41,496 bases of DNA from Akkermansiaceae bacterium UBA5689. GTDB taxonomy: Bacteria > Verrucomicrobiota > Verrucomicrobiia > Verrucomicrobiales > Akkermansiaceae. Below the pieces are notes generated by a model, which saw only the letters and a program-made list of their open reading frames with translations, had not been told where the DNA came from and made no database searches. Of the stretch, positions 24,901-33,110 are shown piece after piece. The stretch spans positions 14,405 through 55,900 of the forward strand of contig DIHT01000171.1 of NCBI GenBank assembly GCA_002420305.1, in the 5' to 3' direction. A program made the translations under genes and the position numbers. How positions within the stretch are numbered: the first letter of the stretch is position 1; the number at the start of each line of letters is the position of its first letter.

Positions 24901-27647
24901 TCATCAAACTCATCCCTGAGAAGAAACTCTACCAACCGGGCGAGACTGCTCGCATCCTTGTCCAGTCCCCCATCGAAGGCACGGCCCTCGTCACTCTGGA
25001 GCGCGAAGGTGTCTACCGACACGTCATCACGGAGCTTACTGCGGAGAATCCAGTGGTGGAGGTGCCCCTCACTCATGAGGATGCCCCCAATACGTTCGTT
25101 TCCGTCCTCGTCATTAAAGGAGCAAGGGACAATCTCCGGAAGCACAAGGAGCCGATTCTGCGTCTCGGCTACTGTGAACTGGCTGTCGAAGTCGTCCGAG
25201 AGCGTCTCAATATTAGTCTCGAGACGCAGGAAAGCTCCTACCGTCCCGGGGAGGAGATCACCATCGAGGGACTTATCAGCAATCGTGCAGGAGACCCAGT
25301 TGGAGGTGCCGAGGTCACTGTTTATGCCGAGGATGAGGGAACTCTCGCGGTAGCTGGCTACATCAATCCCGACCCAATGGGCCATTTTTACTCGCCCCGC
25401 AGCCTCCGCACTGAGGCCGGCACGTCCCTTGGCAAAATCCTCTCCGAAAATCCCGGGCAACGGCATTCCTTCAACAAGGGATTCTTTATTGGTGGAGGCG
25501 GAGACATGATGGACCTCTTCGACGGAAAAGGGCCGCGCAGGAACTTCAATCCGTGTGCCGTCTGGATGCCTGCCCTGACGACGGATCAGGAGGGGCGGTT
25601 CAAGGTTCAATTCACAGCCCCCGATACTCTTACTCGCTACCGGGTTATCTCGGTGGCTCATCACGGGGCTGCGCACTTCGGTCGCACAGTATCCAGTGTG
25701 ACGGTGAACAAACCCCTCATGCTCGAACCGGCGGTTCCGCGATTCGCCCACGAAGGCGACCAACTACAGCCTTCGGTTCTCGTTCAGAACTCCAGTCCGC
25801 ACACCGGGACATGGGATATTTCCCTCAAGGTTGGAGAGCGCACTAAGTTTACAGAACATGGTGACAAGAGCCAGGCCACGCCTATCACTATCCCCGCTGG
25901 GGGTAATGCCACCGTGACTTTCGACCTCTCCTTCCGTGAAACCGGAGAGGCGGACTGGCAGTGGACAGCCATTCCCCGCTCCCTCGAGGGCCAGGAGCTA
26001 GACGAAAAGCTGCGTCGGGATCTCTCGGATGCGGTCATCAGCCAGTTCTCTATCGAGTATCCGGTCCCCCTTCTCAAGGAGACACAGTTCATCAAATTTG
26101 ACGACCCGGGTAAGCAGCATGACCTGCTGAACGGACTGTCCGAGAATCTTCTTGAGGGCCGGGGTGCTATCGAGCTGGAGTTCGGGCGCTCCATGCTCCT
26201 TGAGGCAGGAGAAGCACTGGATTTCCTCCTCCAGTATCCCTACGGCTGTGTGGAGCAGACTACCTCAAGCACAATTCCCTGGATAGCGGCCCTGAACCTG
26301 CAGAAAAAGACCCCCGCATTTCGGGGTAAGAAGGAGGGTGAAATCCGCCAGAGTATTCAGGCAGGTGTCAACCGGCTCCTCTCCATGCAGTGTGATGATG
26401 GAGGGCTTGCTTACTGGCCGGGTGGCAAAATCTCAGAAACATGGGGATCAGCTTATGGGGGTATGGCTCTTCTCCTCTGCCGCGAAGCAGGGGCGAACGT
26501 CCCCGAGAGTGCACTGGAAGGGCTTCGCCGCTACCTCACCGCTACATTACGGGGCATTGTCAGTTCCAAGGACTGGAGGGAGATCGAAACGGCCTGCCGA
26601 ACCTGCTACACCCTCGCACTCGGGGGCTCTCCCCAGGTCTCCTACCAGAACAAATTGCTTGAGACCCCCGAGCTCCTCACCCCCACCTGCCTGAGCTTCC
26701 TCTCTCTCGCGGTTGCAAAATCCGGTGGAGACGACGCCCTGTCCCGTGCACGGGACGTTCTCTCCCTCGAGGTGGCACAACCGGACACCGGGAACTATTT
26801 CATGAGCTACCGACCGGCAGAAGCAGAGAGACTTCTGGCTCTCCTCAATATCGACCCGGAATCCCCGGAGTGTAGCCGATCTCTCGACAAAATCATGGCC
26901 TCACGCGGAAAGCGATCCGGCCACTGGAGAACGACGTGGGGCAACGCCTGGACCGTCTTTGCCCTCGGAGAATATGCCCGCCTCGCGGAAACATCGACAG
27001 CGCCCCCGGTGATCACCTTAGAGACCGACGAAGGCATCCAGCGTATCACCCTTGATAATCAGAATCCCACCAAGCTCATTCGGATCCCACTCCGTCAGGG
27101 ACTAGTGGCCAGAGCCGCAACTTCGGCCGGGGGATTTGCCCGCATCAAGCTCTCCTCTAAACCGAATCTGGCCCCACAGAAGCCAGTGTCCTCCAATGGC
27201 CTGCAGATCGCTCGTAGTTACTTTCGGATTCTGCCCAGCGGAAAGCGGGAAGCGCTCGGCCAGCCGAAAACGGGAGATCTCGTCGAGGTGCAGCTTGAGG
27301 TCTCGATGCCCAGGGACGGCACTCGTTACCTTGTCGTGGATGATCCCCTGCCCTCCATCTTTGAGGCCGTAAATACTGATTTTGCCAGTCAGGCCGGGCG
27401 ACTGAAGAGCAAGAAGGACTGGAGCGTCTCGCATCAGGAATTCCGAGACGATCGAGTTCTGTTCTTTATGAACTATCTCCCCCGTTCGGGAAGCTACACT
27501 CTTTCCTACCAGGCCCGTGTCACGTCGGCAGGCTCTGCACTCGCGCCCCCCGCCAAAGTCGAGGCGATGTATGAGCCAGAGTTCTTTGCCCTCTCGGCGA
27601 GCCGCAGCTTCGTCACTCCCAACCCCCTCAAAACTGCCAACCGCTAG
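21918..27647 (+). CDS. Bacterial alpha-2-macroglobulin family protein (YfhM/MagD-like)
   Basis: The protein has 1909 residues from the ATG at 21918, which begins the signal peptide MRTLFSLILLLTASSILLPAG. It has repeated macroglobulin-like beta domains (FTDRTLYRPGEEVHLKGLVR is an MG signature, as is KKLYQPGETARILVQSP). The bait-like and ANA regions include WMPALTTDQEGRFKVQFTAPDTLTRYRV. The thioester site is GCVEQ with Cys1444 and Gln1447, inside an alpha/alpha-toroid domain. Such proteins trap invading proteases in the periplasm. Unlike E. coli YfhM, the signal peptide shows no lipobox Cys, so it is probably soluble or held by a partner. The stop is 18 bp before the PBP1C start; this pairing is widespread in Gram-negatives. 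Confidence 0.93.
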   Translation: MRTLFSLILLLTASSILLPAGPLLKVSSSTLTPSTTFKLIFDKAMVEEEQVGKPSPNTLMRIEPALAGNLTWVSPNSAHFERTDIPKIATTYHFSLEPGHKYLDGTDIPETRFRFLRTAAFQPLVNYWRGDLRHPVCFLRFNDVVDPSAITQPIFFTAKGGAKVEAIVRRGLYRDLGNSTALGPDWEQYFQSWEAPAPGGVDPATEISTALTISPVQPLPVGEDWKLVLGAGVKNSSATAATTRLIARSIGTVKKFEVTSIRAITQLDAKPYLSISLSKKLPENITASDLTDFIVVEPAPANMTLEVGRSLISIRGDFPGQSKWKVTVKQGITAADGLIMPQSKSMVIQFKHLPPILAAPSYAAAQLATGNRTYSIRTVNIASARIRAKRLTGRDAVRTLQGYRHYSGNGPGSKRIKQRHALPWSLVAGETVYDSSIELENAYNTTAPIEINWDDILGKDNAPGLLFLSIEADPKPGMVSSYQRKKSTQAYIQITDIGLAWKINESDAFLYAYSCETGAPLANVTLDVFGEDAAPLQSTQTNESGVALLPRSSEQRHLRASLGPDHFIIDFDSSLPTVSMWRFPVNIEWEPALPHKRTALLFTDRTLYRPGEEVHLKGLVRRIRENRSVHEESRDAQLQIFDSSERILEQRDITLSDKGSFHHSFTLPPETVGSFRIELLWPEEVAAAAEMENWYDRRAHLSSAQFVHMIAVQDFRRNAFATEAQFIKPVEDNTSRLSLRANYFQGQPVAGGEVEWFYRSKEAGFYPALFRDFLFCDHRTYDPYYWSHYFGYGESSYQRSFGSKDGKARLSEKGEVVLTFDLAEIEFPSPRTVTVTSEVRDLRNQTLSVEASTTIHSSDYYVGISRLDKLVRVGDEVDLRAIIVDSKGSLVTGEPIDFTLQVDREVHEQVKTRTANGTIAVRNERRIESVVEGQSVQVLPGNKAGTILPFKPKLAGHYILTLSGTDPKGRPIRTAVTQHVYGSKEYPWAYENGMLIKLIPEKKLYQPGETARILVQSPIEGTALVTLEREGVYRHVITELTAENPVVEVPLTHEDAPNTFVSVLVIKGARDNLRKHKEPILRLGYCELAVEVVRERLNISLETQESSYRPGEEITIEGLISNRAGDPVGGAEVTVYAEDEGTLAVAGYINPDPMGHFYSPRSLRTEAGTSLGKILSENPGQRHSFNKGFFIGGGGDMMDLFDGKGPRRNFNPCAVWMPALTTDQEGRFKVQFTAPDTLTRYRVISVAHHGAAHFGRTVSSVTVNKPLMLEPAVPRFAHEGDQLQPSVLVQNSSPHTGTWDISLKVGERTKFTEHGDKSQATPITIPAGGNATVTFDLSFRETGEADWQWTAIPRSLEGQELDEKLRRDLSDAVISQFSIEYPVPLLKETQFIKFDDPGKQHDLLNGLSENLLEGRGAIELEFGRSMLLEAGEALDFLLQYPYGCVEQTTSSTIPWIAALNLQKKTPAFRGKKEGEIRQSIQAGVNRLLSMQCDDGGLAYWPGGKISETWGSAYGGMALLLCREAGANVPESALEGLRRYLTATLRGIVSSKDWREIETACRTCYTLALGGSPQVSYQNKLLETPELLTPTCLSFLSLAVAKSGGDDALSRARDVLSLEVAQPDTGNYFMSYRPAEAERLLALLNIDPESPECSRSLDKIMASRGKRSGHWRTTWGNAWTVFALGEYARLAETSTAPPVITLETDEGIQRITLDNQNPTKLIRIPLRQGLVARAATSAGGFARIKLSSKPNLAPQKPVSSNGLQIARSYFRILPSGKREALGQPKTGDLVEVQLEVSMPRDGTRYLVVDDPLPSIFEAVNTDFASQAGRLKSKKDWSVSHQEFRDDRVLFFMNYLPRSGSYTLSYQARVTSAGSALAPPAKVEAMYEPEFFALSASRSFVTPNPLKTANR

Positions 27648-27665
27648 TGCGGAGGAACCACGATC

Positions 27666-29951
27666 ATGCCTGACCTCCAGAGATGGATCAATCGCATCGT
27701 GCCGGCTGGCCGGCGGCGCTGGCTCGTAATTGTTCCTGTCCTGGCAGTAGCGGGCTGGAGCCTTCTTCCTTTCGCCTTCCAGCTTCCGTCGCAACTCAGA
27801 GCCGAGCCTTCCCAGTCTATAGTCATCACGGATCGCAATGGTCTCGTCCTCGACAACATGGCGCGCCCGGACTACTTCCGCCACGAACCTGTTTCTCTCG
27901 CTGAGATCCCGCCGGCCCTCATTGAGGCTACCTTGGTTGCTGAAGACAAACGCTTCTTCAGTCATAGCGGCCTCGACTACCTTGCGATCGCACGGGCCAC
28001 CAAGGACCTTCTTCTGGAAGGGCGCATCGTCTCGGGTGCCTCAACAATCACCCAGCAACTGGTGAAAATTTCCTCCCCTCCGGGAAAGCGCAACCTTCTC
28101 ACCAAAATCCGGGAAGCCCTCACCGCCAGGCACCTCGAGTATCGCTGGTCCAAGGAGGAGATCCTCACCGCCTACCTGAACCGACTGGACTACGGAAATC
28201 ACCGCCAGGGATGCCGGGAAGCCGCACGATTCTACTTCGGCAAAGCCCTCAGTGACCTTTCGCTCGGGGAGTGCAGCCTTCTCGCCGGTCTCCCCCAGTC
28301 GCCAACCCTGCACAACCCTCTTCGTAATCCACAATCGGCCCTGCACCGACGAAGCTGGATCCTGGAGCGGCTGGAGAAGGAACGAAATTACGACCCCAAC
28401 AGAATTCGCGTGGCAGAGGGTGAGCCGCTCCATCTCGATCAGATCCCCTCGGATCAGCTAGCCCCTCACCTCGTCTCCTCGCTGCGCTCCCGTCAATCCT
28501 CTGTGCGTACTACCCTTGAGGCTCCGCTGCAGCACAAGGTCCAATCCATAGTTAGGGAGGAGCGAAGGCGCCTCAGGCATTCGAACGCCCACCATGCGGC
28601 CGTTGTCGTGATTGAAAATTCCTCCGGCGACGTTCTCTCCCTGGTTGGCTCCGGAGATTTTCACGACCCAAGGGGGGGGCAGATCGATGGCACTCGCTCA
28701 CCCCGCTCCGCAGGGTCGACCTTGAAACCCTTTACCTACCTCCTCGCGCTCGAAAAGAAGGAATTATTCCCGGGAAGTATCATCGCCGACATTCCCACGC
28801 CGTATCGGACCGAAGAAGGGCTCGATCTGCCGGTCAACTACGACCGGAAATTCCATGGTCCGGTAACCATCAGGTATGCCCTCGCCAATTCTCTCAACGT
28901 GGCTGCGATGCGAACCCTCAATGCGATTGGAGGACCGGTCCCACTTCACTCCTTACTTGGACGGGTTGGCATTGGGACTCTCGACCAGCCGGCTATGTCT
29001 TATGGACTGGGCCTGACTATCGGAAACGCAGAGGTTTCTCTTCTTGAGCTGACGAATGCCTACGCGGCCCTTGCTCGACTGGGCACCTTCAAGCCTGCCC
29101 GCATGACCCTTGACCATGAACGATCCGCTCCGGAGTCCCGAATGGAGCAAATTGCTGAACCCGCAAATTGTTACCTGATCTCAGATATTCTGAGCGATAA
29201 TGCGGCTCGCTCGGCGGCCTTTGGACCTAACTCGCCACTGCGCCTCCCCTTCAAGGCAGCGGTCAAAACCGGAACCTCTTCCGACTTCCGGGACAACTGG
29301 TGCATCGGATTTACGAACGATTTCACGGTTGGAGTATGGGTAGGGAACTTTGATAACAGCCCCATGCGCGGGGTCTCCGGCGTGAGCGGCGCCGGACCCA
29401 TTTTCAACCAAACCATGCTTGCCCTGCACGAGAACCATCCTCCCAGTTGGTTGCCGCGCCCCGACGGACTGACCGAGATCGCCATCGATACTCGAACTGG
29501 GTATCGCTTTCTTTCTCGTCCTCATGACGGGCATCCCTTCACCGCTCCCGAACTCTGCCTCTCCGACAAACTTCCTCGTTCGGTCCAGCCTGCCGACTAT
29601 GACAAGCAGGACCGCGCACTGATTGACGAACGGTATCTTGAATGGTTCTCCAGTGCCGACAACCACCGGCAGGACGACCTTGCTATCATCCCCCAACGCC
29701 CGGAGAACCTGACCCCACGTATCATCTCCCCCATGGAGACGGCGACCTATCTTCTCGACCCGGAGCTCCCGAGCGGCGGCCGGTTCCTGTCCCTCCTCAG
29801 CAATCTTCCAGCGGGTGGCACTTGGTCCAGCCCCACCCTACAAATCGAAGGGACGACCGCCCACCTGACACCCGGTCATCATCGAATCATCCTCACTGAC
29901 GGGAAGACGGGGCACGAGGTTTCGCAGTCCATCGTGGTTGAAAGTCTCTGA
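27666..29951 (+). CDS. pbpC: Penicillin-binding protein 1C
   Basis: Bifunctional class A PBP of 761 residues. Strong GGAGGA RBS. There is one N-terminal membrane helix (about residues 19-38). The transglycosylase domain has EDKRFFSH with catalytic Glu93, GASTITQQL (124-132), KIREALTARHLE and WSKEEILTAYLNRLDYGN. The transpeptidase domain has STLK with Ser351 and Lys354, SLN in ANSLNVAAM, and KTGT at 534-537. The tail contains the PBP1C C-terminal beta domain (ITPR-type start followed by METATYLLDPELPSGG). Translated directly after the alpha-2-macroglobulin; the pair is thought to guard and repair the wall after outer-membrane breach. Confidence 0.94.
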   Translation: MPDLQRWINRIVPAGRRRWLVIVPVLAVAGWSLLPFAFQLPSQLRAEPSQSIVITDRNGLVLDNMARPDYFRHEPVSLAEIPPALIEATLVAEDKRFFSHSGLDYLAIARATKDLLLEGRIVSGASTITQQLVKISSPPGKRNLLTKIREALTARHLEYRWSKEEILTAYLNRLDYGNHRQGCREAARFYFGKALSDLSLGECSLLAGLPQSPTLHNPLRNPQSALHRRSWILERLEKERNYDPNRIRVAEGEPLHLDQIPSDQLAPHLVSSLRSRQSSVRTTLEAPLQHKVQSIVREERRRLRHSNAHHAAVVVIENSSGDVLSLVGSGDFHDPRGGQIDGTRSPRSAGSTLKPFTYLLALEKKELFPGSIIADIPTPYRTEEGLDLPVNYDRKFHGPVTIRYALANSLNVAAMRTLNAIGGPVPLHSLLGRVGIGTLDQPAMSYGLGLTIGNAEVSLLELTNAYAALARLGTFKPARMTLDHERSAPESRMEQIAEPANCYLISDILSDNAARSAAFGPNSPLRLPFKAAVKTGTSSDFRDNWCIGFTNDFTVGVWVGNFDNSPMRGVSGVSGAGPIFNQTMLALHENHPPSWLPRPDGLTEIAIDTRTGYRFLSRPHDGHPFTAPELCLSDKLPRSVQPADYDKQDRALIDERYLEWFSSADNHRQDDLAIIPQRPENLTPRIISPMETATYLLDPELPSGGRFLSLLSNLPAGGTWSSPTLQIEGTTAHLTPGHHRIILTDGKTGHEVSQSIVVESL

Positions 29952-30298
29952 AACCAAGACGCGCGTATAGGGCTACCAGCGTCGTTTCAGAAGCGACACG
30001 AAGGGAGAGTGCGCACGCTGTTTAAGCCGAGGGGCATCAACTCCTCAAACTCACAGCTTGGCAAGGGACAAGGATCTGCTTTTCTTCGGGCGGGACAACT
30101 TGGGTTTTCCGCGATCACTCTTCGTGAACAATATATACTTTCAGCAAGACCTACTGCCGGGCGATGTCCTCAGTGGCTATCATTACCCGGACCTTAACCT
30201 TCGTATTTAGAGATGAACGCCTGCTCAAATGGGCTGCTGAACAAAGCTGCGCGATATGATCTGCGTTCCGGGAAAATCAAGGATCCAGGAGAACCTGA
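29952..30298 (+). other. Gap with possible gene remnant before the MFS transporter
   Basis: No intact gene. One frame is open from 29971 to a TAG at 30208-30210 with no ATG. Its last third is protein-like (DLLFFGRDNLGFPRSLF, then NNIYFQQDLLPGDVLSGYHY near the end), so it may be the 3' end of a lost gene that I cannot name. A small hairpin GTCGTTT/AAGCGAC sits at 29981-29997, after pbpC. The segment 30280-30298 carries the RBS of the next gene. Confidence 0.35.
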
Positions 30299-31528
30299 AT
30301 GCCGACTTCCACAACATCAAAGCTGGTCCTGATCGGAGGTCTCTACCTCTCTCAGGGAATTCCCAACGGCTTCTTCCGGCATACCGTCCCGGTGGTCTTC
30401 CGGGAAAGCGGAATCTCTCTTGAGAAAATCGCCCTTTGGCTTCCAGCCCTCTACATCCCGTGGATGTTAAAATTTATCTGGTCGATTTTTGTCGAGAAAT
30501 TCCACCGGGAAAATTACGGCAAATATCGCTCTTGGATTGTTCCCTTACAGGTTCTCACCGCAGGAGTGATGGTGGCTCTCTCGAACTGGCAGCTGGGGAG
30601 CTCGGTCGCACTTTTTGTTTTCGCTGTGGCGCTGATCAACATCTTCAGCTCGATTCAGGATGTCGCAACAGACGGGCAGGCAGTTCAGCTTCTCGAAAGA
30701 GGTGAGCGAGGCTTGGGTAATGCCATTCAGGTGGGAGGATTCGCGATTGGATACATTATCGGCGGCGGCCTGATCCTGATGCTGATGAACTCGTTGGGAT
30801 GGAACGTCCTGCTGGTTGCGATGGCTATCGTTACTCTGCTTTCCACGATTCCAGTTCTTCAATCCAGAAGCCTCCAGCCTGATCAGAATTCCAAGGAGGT
30901 TTCCGGAGGAATTCTTGTATTTCTGAAACAACCCATGATCCTGAGGATTCTCCTCATGATCGCAGCCTTCCGGATGATCGAAGGCTTCATCCGCTCACTG
31001 CTTCCCGCCATGTTCAAGGACTGGGGCATGAGCCTGGCGGAGATCGGACTTCTCCTTGGAGTCTTTGCTCCTGTTTCCCTCCTGGCTGGGGCCTTGGCTG
31101 CAGGAGTTCTGGTAAATCGAATCGGAAGGCTCCGGGCTCTTCTCTGGTTCGGCGGCCTTCAGGCTCTCTCAGCAGGGGGATACCTCTTCCTTGCCAGTCG
31201 AAATGGCCCGATCTCATTATCTTCTGCCCTGCCGGCGGTCCTCGTTGACCATTTCGTCTCTGGAATGATCACCGTCGCCCTGTTTTCACTGATGATGGAT
31301 TGGAGCCGCCGGAAGCACGGAGGTACTGACTACACCTGTATGGATTGCATTGGCGTATTCGCCATGATGCTTGGAACGACTGTGAGTTATCTGCTGGCAG
31401 CCTACGGGGGCTACTGGTTGGCTTTCGCAGCTGCCATTCCGCTGGTTGTCCTCTCGCTCTTCGTGGTCCAGCGCCTCTACTCAAAAATTCGGCAGCACCC
31501 ACACTGGCAGAAGCTGCAGCCAGAGTAA
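30299..31528 (+). CDS. MFS transporter, AmpG/RhtX-like
   Basis: The protein has 409 residues with about 12 hydrophobic helices. It is preceded by AGGAG, 7 nt from the ATG. The N-terminus LVLIGGLYLSQGIPNGFFRHTVPVVFRESGISLEKIALW and the following LYIPWMLKFIWSIFVEKF are characteristic of the PAT/AmpG-related branch. That branch includes muropeptide permease AmpG and siderophore permeases RhtX/FptX. IFSSIQDVATDGQAVQLL also fits: the D-x-x-x-D pair is a family mark. Muropeptide recycling would suit the PBP1C neighbour, while siderophore uptake would suit other members. The sequence does not decide between them. Confidence 0.8.
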   Translation: MPTSTTSKLVLIGGLYLSQGIPNGFFRHTVPVVFRESGISLEKIALWLPALYIPWMLKFIWSIFVEKFHRENYGKYRSWIVPLQVLTAGVMVALSNWQLGSSVALFVFAVALINIFSSIQDVATDGQAVQLLERGERGLGNAIQVGGFAIGYIIGGGLILMLMNSLGWNVLLVAMAIVTLLSTIPVLQSRSLQPDQNSKEVSGGILVFLKQPMILRILLMIAAFRMIEGFIRSLLPAMFKDWGMSLAEIGLLLGVFAPVSLLAGALAAGVLVNRIGRLRALLWFGGLQALSAGGYLFLASRNGPISLSSALPAVLVDHFVSGMITVALFSLMMDWSRRKHGGTDYTCMDCIGVFAMMLGTTVSYLLAAYGGYWLAFAAAIPLVVLSLFVVQRLYSKIRQHPHWQKLQPE

Positions 31529-31569
31529 GGCGGCTTGCCTCTCTCCAACCAGATATTAGCGGAAAGAGG

Positions 31570-31602
31570 AAATGGCAGACAGGATGGGATTCGAACCCAC
31601 GG
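31570..31602 (-). repeat. 3' fragment of tRNA-Ser (left attachment repeat of island)
   Basis: Thirty-one of 33 bases match 35356-35388, the 3' end of the intact tRNA-Ser, in the same orientation: CCA end, discriminator G, acceptor 3' strand and T-arm. Differences are at 31577 and 31584. No D-arm or anticodon arm follows, so it is not a working tRNA. It is the duplicated attachment site expected when an element integrates into the 3' end of a tRNA gene. Confidence 0.8.
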
Positions 31603-31665
31603 GAGGCCAAAGGGGGGTACAGTGAAATCCATCAACGTCCATTAACCACTTGTTGCCAATCAGTT

Positions 31666-31856
31666 AAAGCGCGCGAACTGCTAGATTCAATTTCTGAAGA
31701 CCCATTCGCAGAACCACCCTCGTTCGAGGCTCTTGTTGGGGATCTCAAAGGGCCCTACTCCAGACGCATCAACATTCAGCACAGGTTGGTGTGTCAGGTT
31801 TATGAGAAAGAACGCATCGTGAAAGCTCTTCGCCTTTGGCGACGCACTACGAGTAA
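31666..31856 (+). pseudogene. YoeB/Txe-family toxin remnant
   Basis: The frame from 31666 encodes KARELLDSISEDPF, then EALVGDLKGPYSRRINIQHR and LVCQVYEKERIVKALRLW. This matches the C-terminal two thirds of Txe/YoeB endoribonuclease toxins, whose usual ending is a Trp followed by THYE. Here two extra bases (31840-31841) interrupt the frame directly after the Trp; skipping them reads ACG CAC TAC GAG TAA, that is THYE and stop. No start codon or N-terminal third and no antitoxin gene were found. It sits right beside the tRNA fragment, just inside the island. Confidence 0.75.
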
Positions 31857-31871
31857 AGCCTCAACAAGTCG

Positions 31872-31897
31872 GTGGTGGCGACGGCCGCCGCCGCCAC
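31872..31897 (-). terminator. GC-rich stem-loop after the licD operon
   Basis: A 9-bp stem GTGGTGGCG / CGCCGCCAC with one G-T pair and an 8-nt loop, about 100 bp past the stop of the last licD gene and on the far side of the toxin remnant. No T-run. Possible transcript end for the minus-strand operon. Confidence 0.3.
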
Positions 31898-31997
31898 ACC
31901 TCAACCGTTATTGCTAGGAAATTGCTTTTCCAGCTCTGTTTTCCTGGAGCTTCACGAGCTGGGGTAGGTGGGGGTGCAAATCCAAGAATACATTGCG

Positions 31998-32585
31998 TTA
32001 CGGTGCGATGGCTTTGTCGTCCTTTTTAAAGTCCCACTCTTTTTGGGTGACGCGCCAATTCCCGTAGCGACATTCCAGATAATTTTCTACGTCTGATGGG
32101 ATCGGATATTCCCGCCCCATGTAATCAACCGTTTCATAGGTATCATAATATTTGCGCGGCACCTTTTTGTGCACTGGGGGTTTACCTACAACCCAATGGA
32201 AATCCTGATCGTCCGCGTATTTTACGATCAGGTCGATCACAACACGATGCCCTTTGTGACGTCTAATCGTCACGATTTTAAAAATACGCAGTGCGCCTTT
32301 CGGGATTGGCCCTACGTCTTGCTTTGCGTAGCGAATACGTAGTTTGCAGCCCATAAACAAAAGACGCAGTCGCAGTTTTTTGATCGCTGCCGCACTTTCA
32401 CTGGGAACGAAAAAATCTAGATCATCGTCCCATGGCAAAAGGCGCCCTTCACGAATAACCCCCAGTAGAGTGCCGCCATCCAAACAATAAGAAATTCCGC
32501 GCTCTTTAAAAAGCGCATCTACTTTTGGCAGTAGTCGATTGGCGTGTTTTGCGACACCACCTTGAAGTCTGTTCTTTCCACTCAT
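31998..32585 (-). CDS. LicD family phosphotransferase (LicD-1)
   Basis: The protein has 195 residues. The LicD/fukutin-type nucleotidyltransferase core is present: CLDGGTLLGVIREGRLLPWDDDLDF, with GGTLLG at residues 37-42 and metal-binding DDDLD at 53-57. A third acidic strand (VVIDLI) and a C-terminal YGNWRV follow; the latter is the family's usual end motif Y-G-x-x-W. LicD proteins move a phospho-alcohol such as phosphocholine or glycerol phosphate from its CDP carrier to a surface sugar. The start overlaps the stop of the cytidylyltransferase gene by 4 nt, so the donor-making enzyme and transferase are coupled. Last gene of the island operon; base composition is AT-richer than the flanks. 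Confidence 0.85.
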   Translation of the reverse strand: MSGKNRLQGGVAKHANRLLPKVDALFKERGISYCLDGGTLLGVIREGRLLPWDDDLDFFVPSESAAAIKKLRLRLLFMGCKLRIRYAKQDVGPIPKGALRIFKIVTIRRHKGHRVVIDLIVKYADDQDFHWVVGKPPVHKKVPRKYYDTYETVDYMGREYPIPSDVENYLECRYGNWRVTQKEWDFKKDDKAIAP

Positions 32586-33016
32586 CTACTGCCCTCGCCT
32601 CCGGTTATCTTGGTCAGCGCTTTTCTTCGGATCGAACTTGAGGTTGTCTTTGTGTAGGGGAAGTAGACAATCGAAACCCCAATTTGTGCAAAGTCGGCTT
32701 CTATTTTGTTCCAAGCGTCAGTGCCTTTCCAGTCGTCGCCGACAAACATTTTGTCAAATCCTAATTCTTCCCATGCTGCATGTTTATCCATGCTTTTTTG
32801 CGGAACCGCGCGATCAACCATCTTGAGGCTTTCGACGATCTCGAGACGTTCTTCGAAACTTATGAATGGTTTGCGACCTTTGTGACTTTCGCATAGTTCA
32901 TCAGTTGTGACCCCGACGATCAACTCGTCACATTCCTGCTTGGCGCGTTTAAGAATGTTCAGGTGCCCAATGTGAAACAAGTCGAACACACCGGTGGTAT
33001 ACCCAATGACTTTCAT
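32582..33016 (-). CDS. Cytidylyltransferase-family protein (TagD-like, copy 1)
   Basis: The protein has 144 residues, close to TagD (about 130). The nucleotidyltransferase signature GVFDLFHIGHLNIL has HIGH at residues 15-18. VGVTTDE, RLEIVESLKMVD, FVGDDWKGT and the C-terminal TTSSSIRRKAL complete the pattern. The usual reaction is CTP plus a small alcohol phosphate (glycerol-3-phosphate, choline phosphate) giving CDP-alcohol and pyrophosphate. The actual alcohol cannot be read by eye. It is coupled to LicD-1 by a 4-nt overlap and preceded by 94 bp of non-coding sequence that may hold a second promoter. Confidence 0.87.
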   Translation of the reverse strand: MKVIGYTTGVFDLFHIGHLNILKRAKQECDELIVGVTTDELCESHKGRKPFISFEERLEIVESLKMVDRAVPQKSMDKHAAWEELGFDKMFVGDDWKGTDAWNKIEADFAQIGVSIVYFPYTKTTSSSIRRKALTKITGGEGSR

Positions 33017-33110
33017 AATAATCTGCCTAAATTGTCCAATGAGTAACGTCAGGGTTCCGTTATAGAACTGTTTCAGCGAATGCCAGTTGTGTTGTAATCA
33101 TCTTACCCGT

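Noticed and set aside
24864..27965. Several 290-300-codon minus-strand frames inside the alpha-2-macroglobulin gene
   Set aside because: They are antisense to a continuous 1909-codon gene with recognisable domains throughout.
31538..31569. Hairpin CCTCTCTCC / GGAAAGAGG after the MFS gene as a terminator
   Set aside because: One mismatch, a 14-nt loop and no T-run make it too weak to call.
31570..31620. Second tRNA gene
   Set aside because: Only the T-arm and acceptor 3' strand are present; no anticodon or D-arm follows, so it is a fragment.
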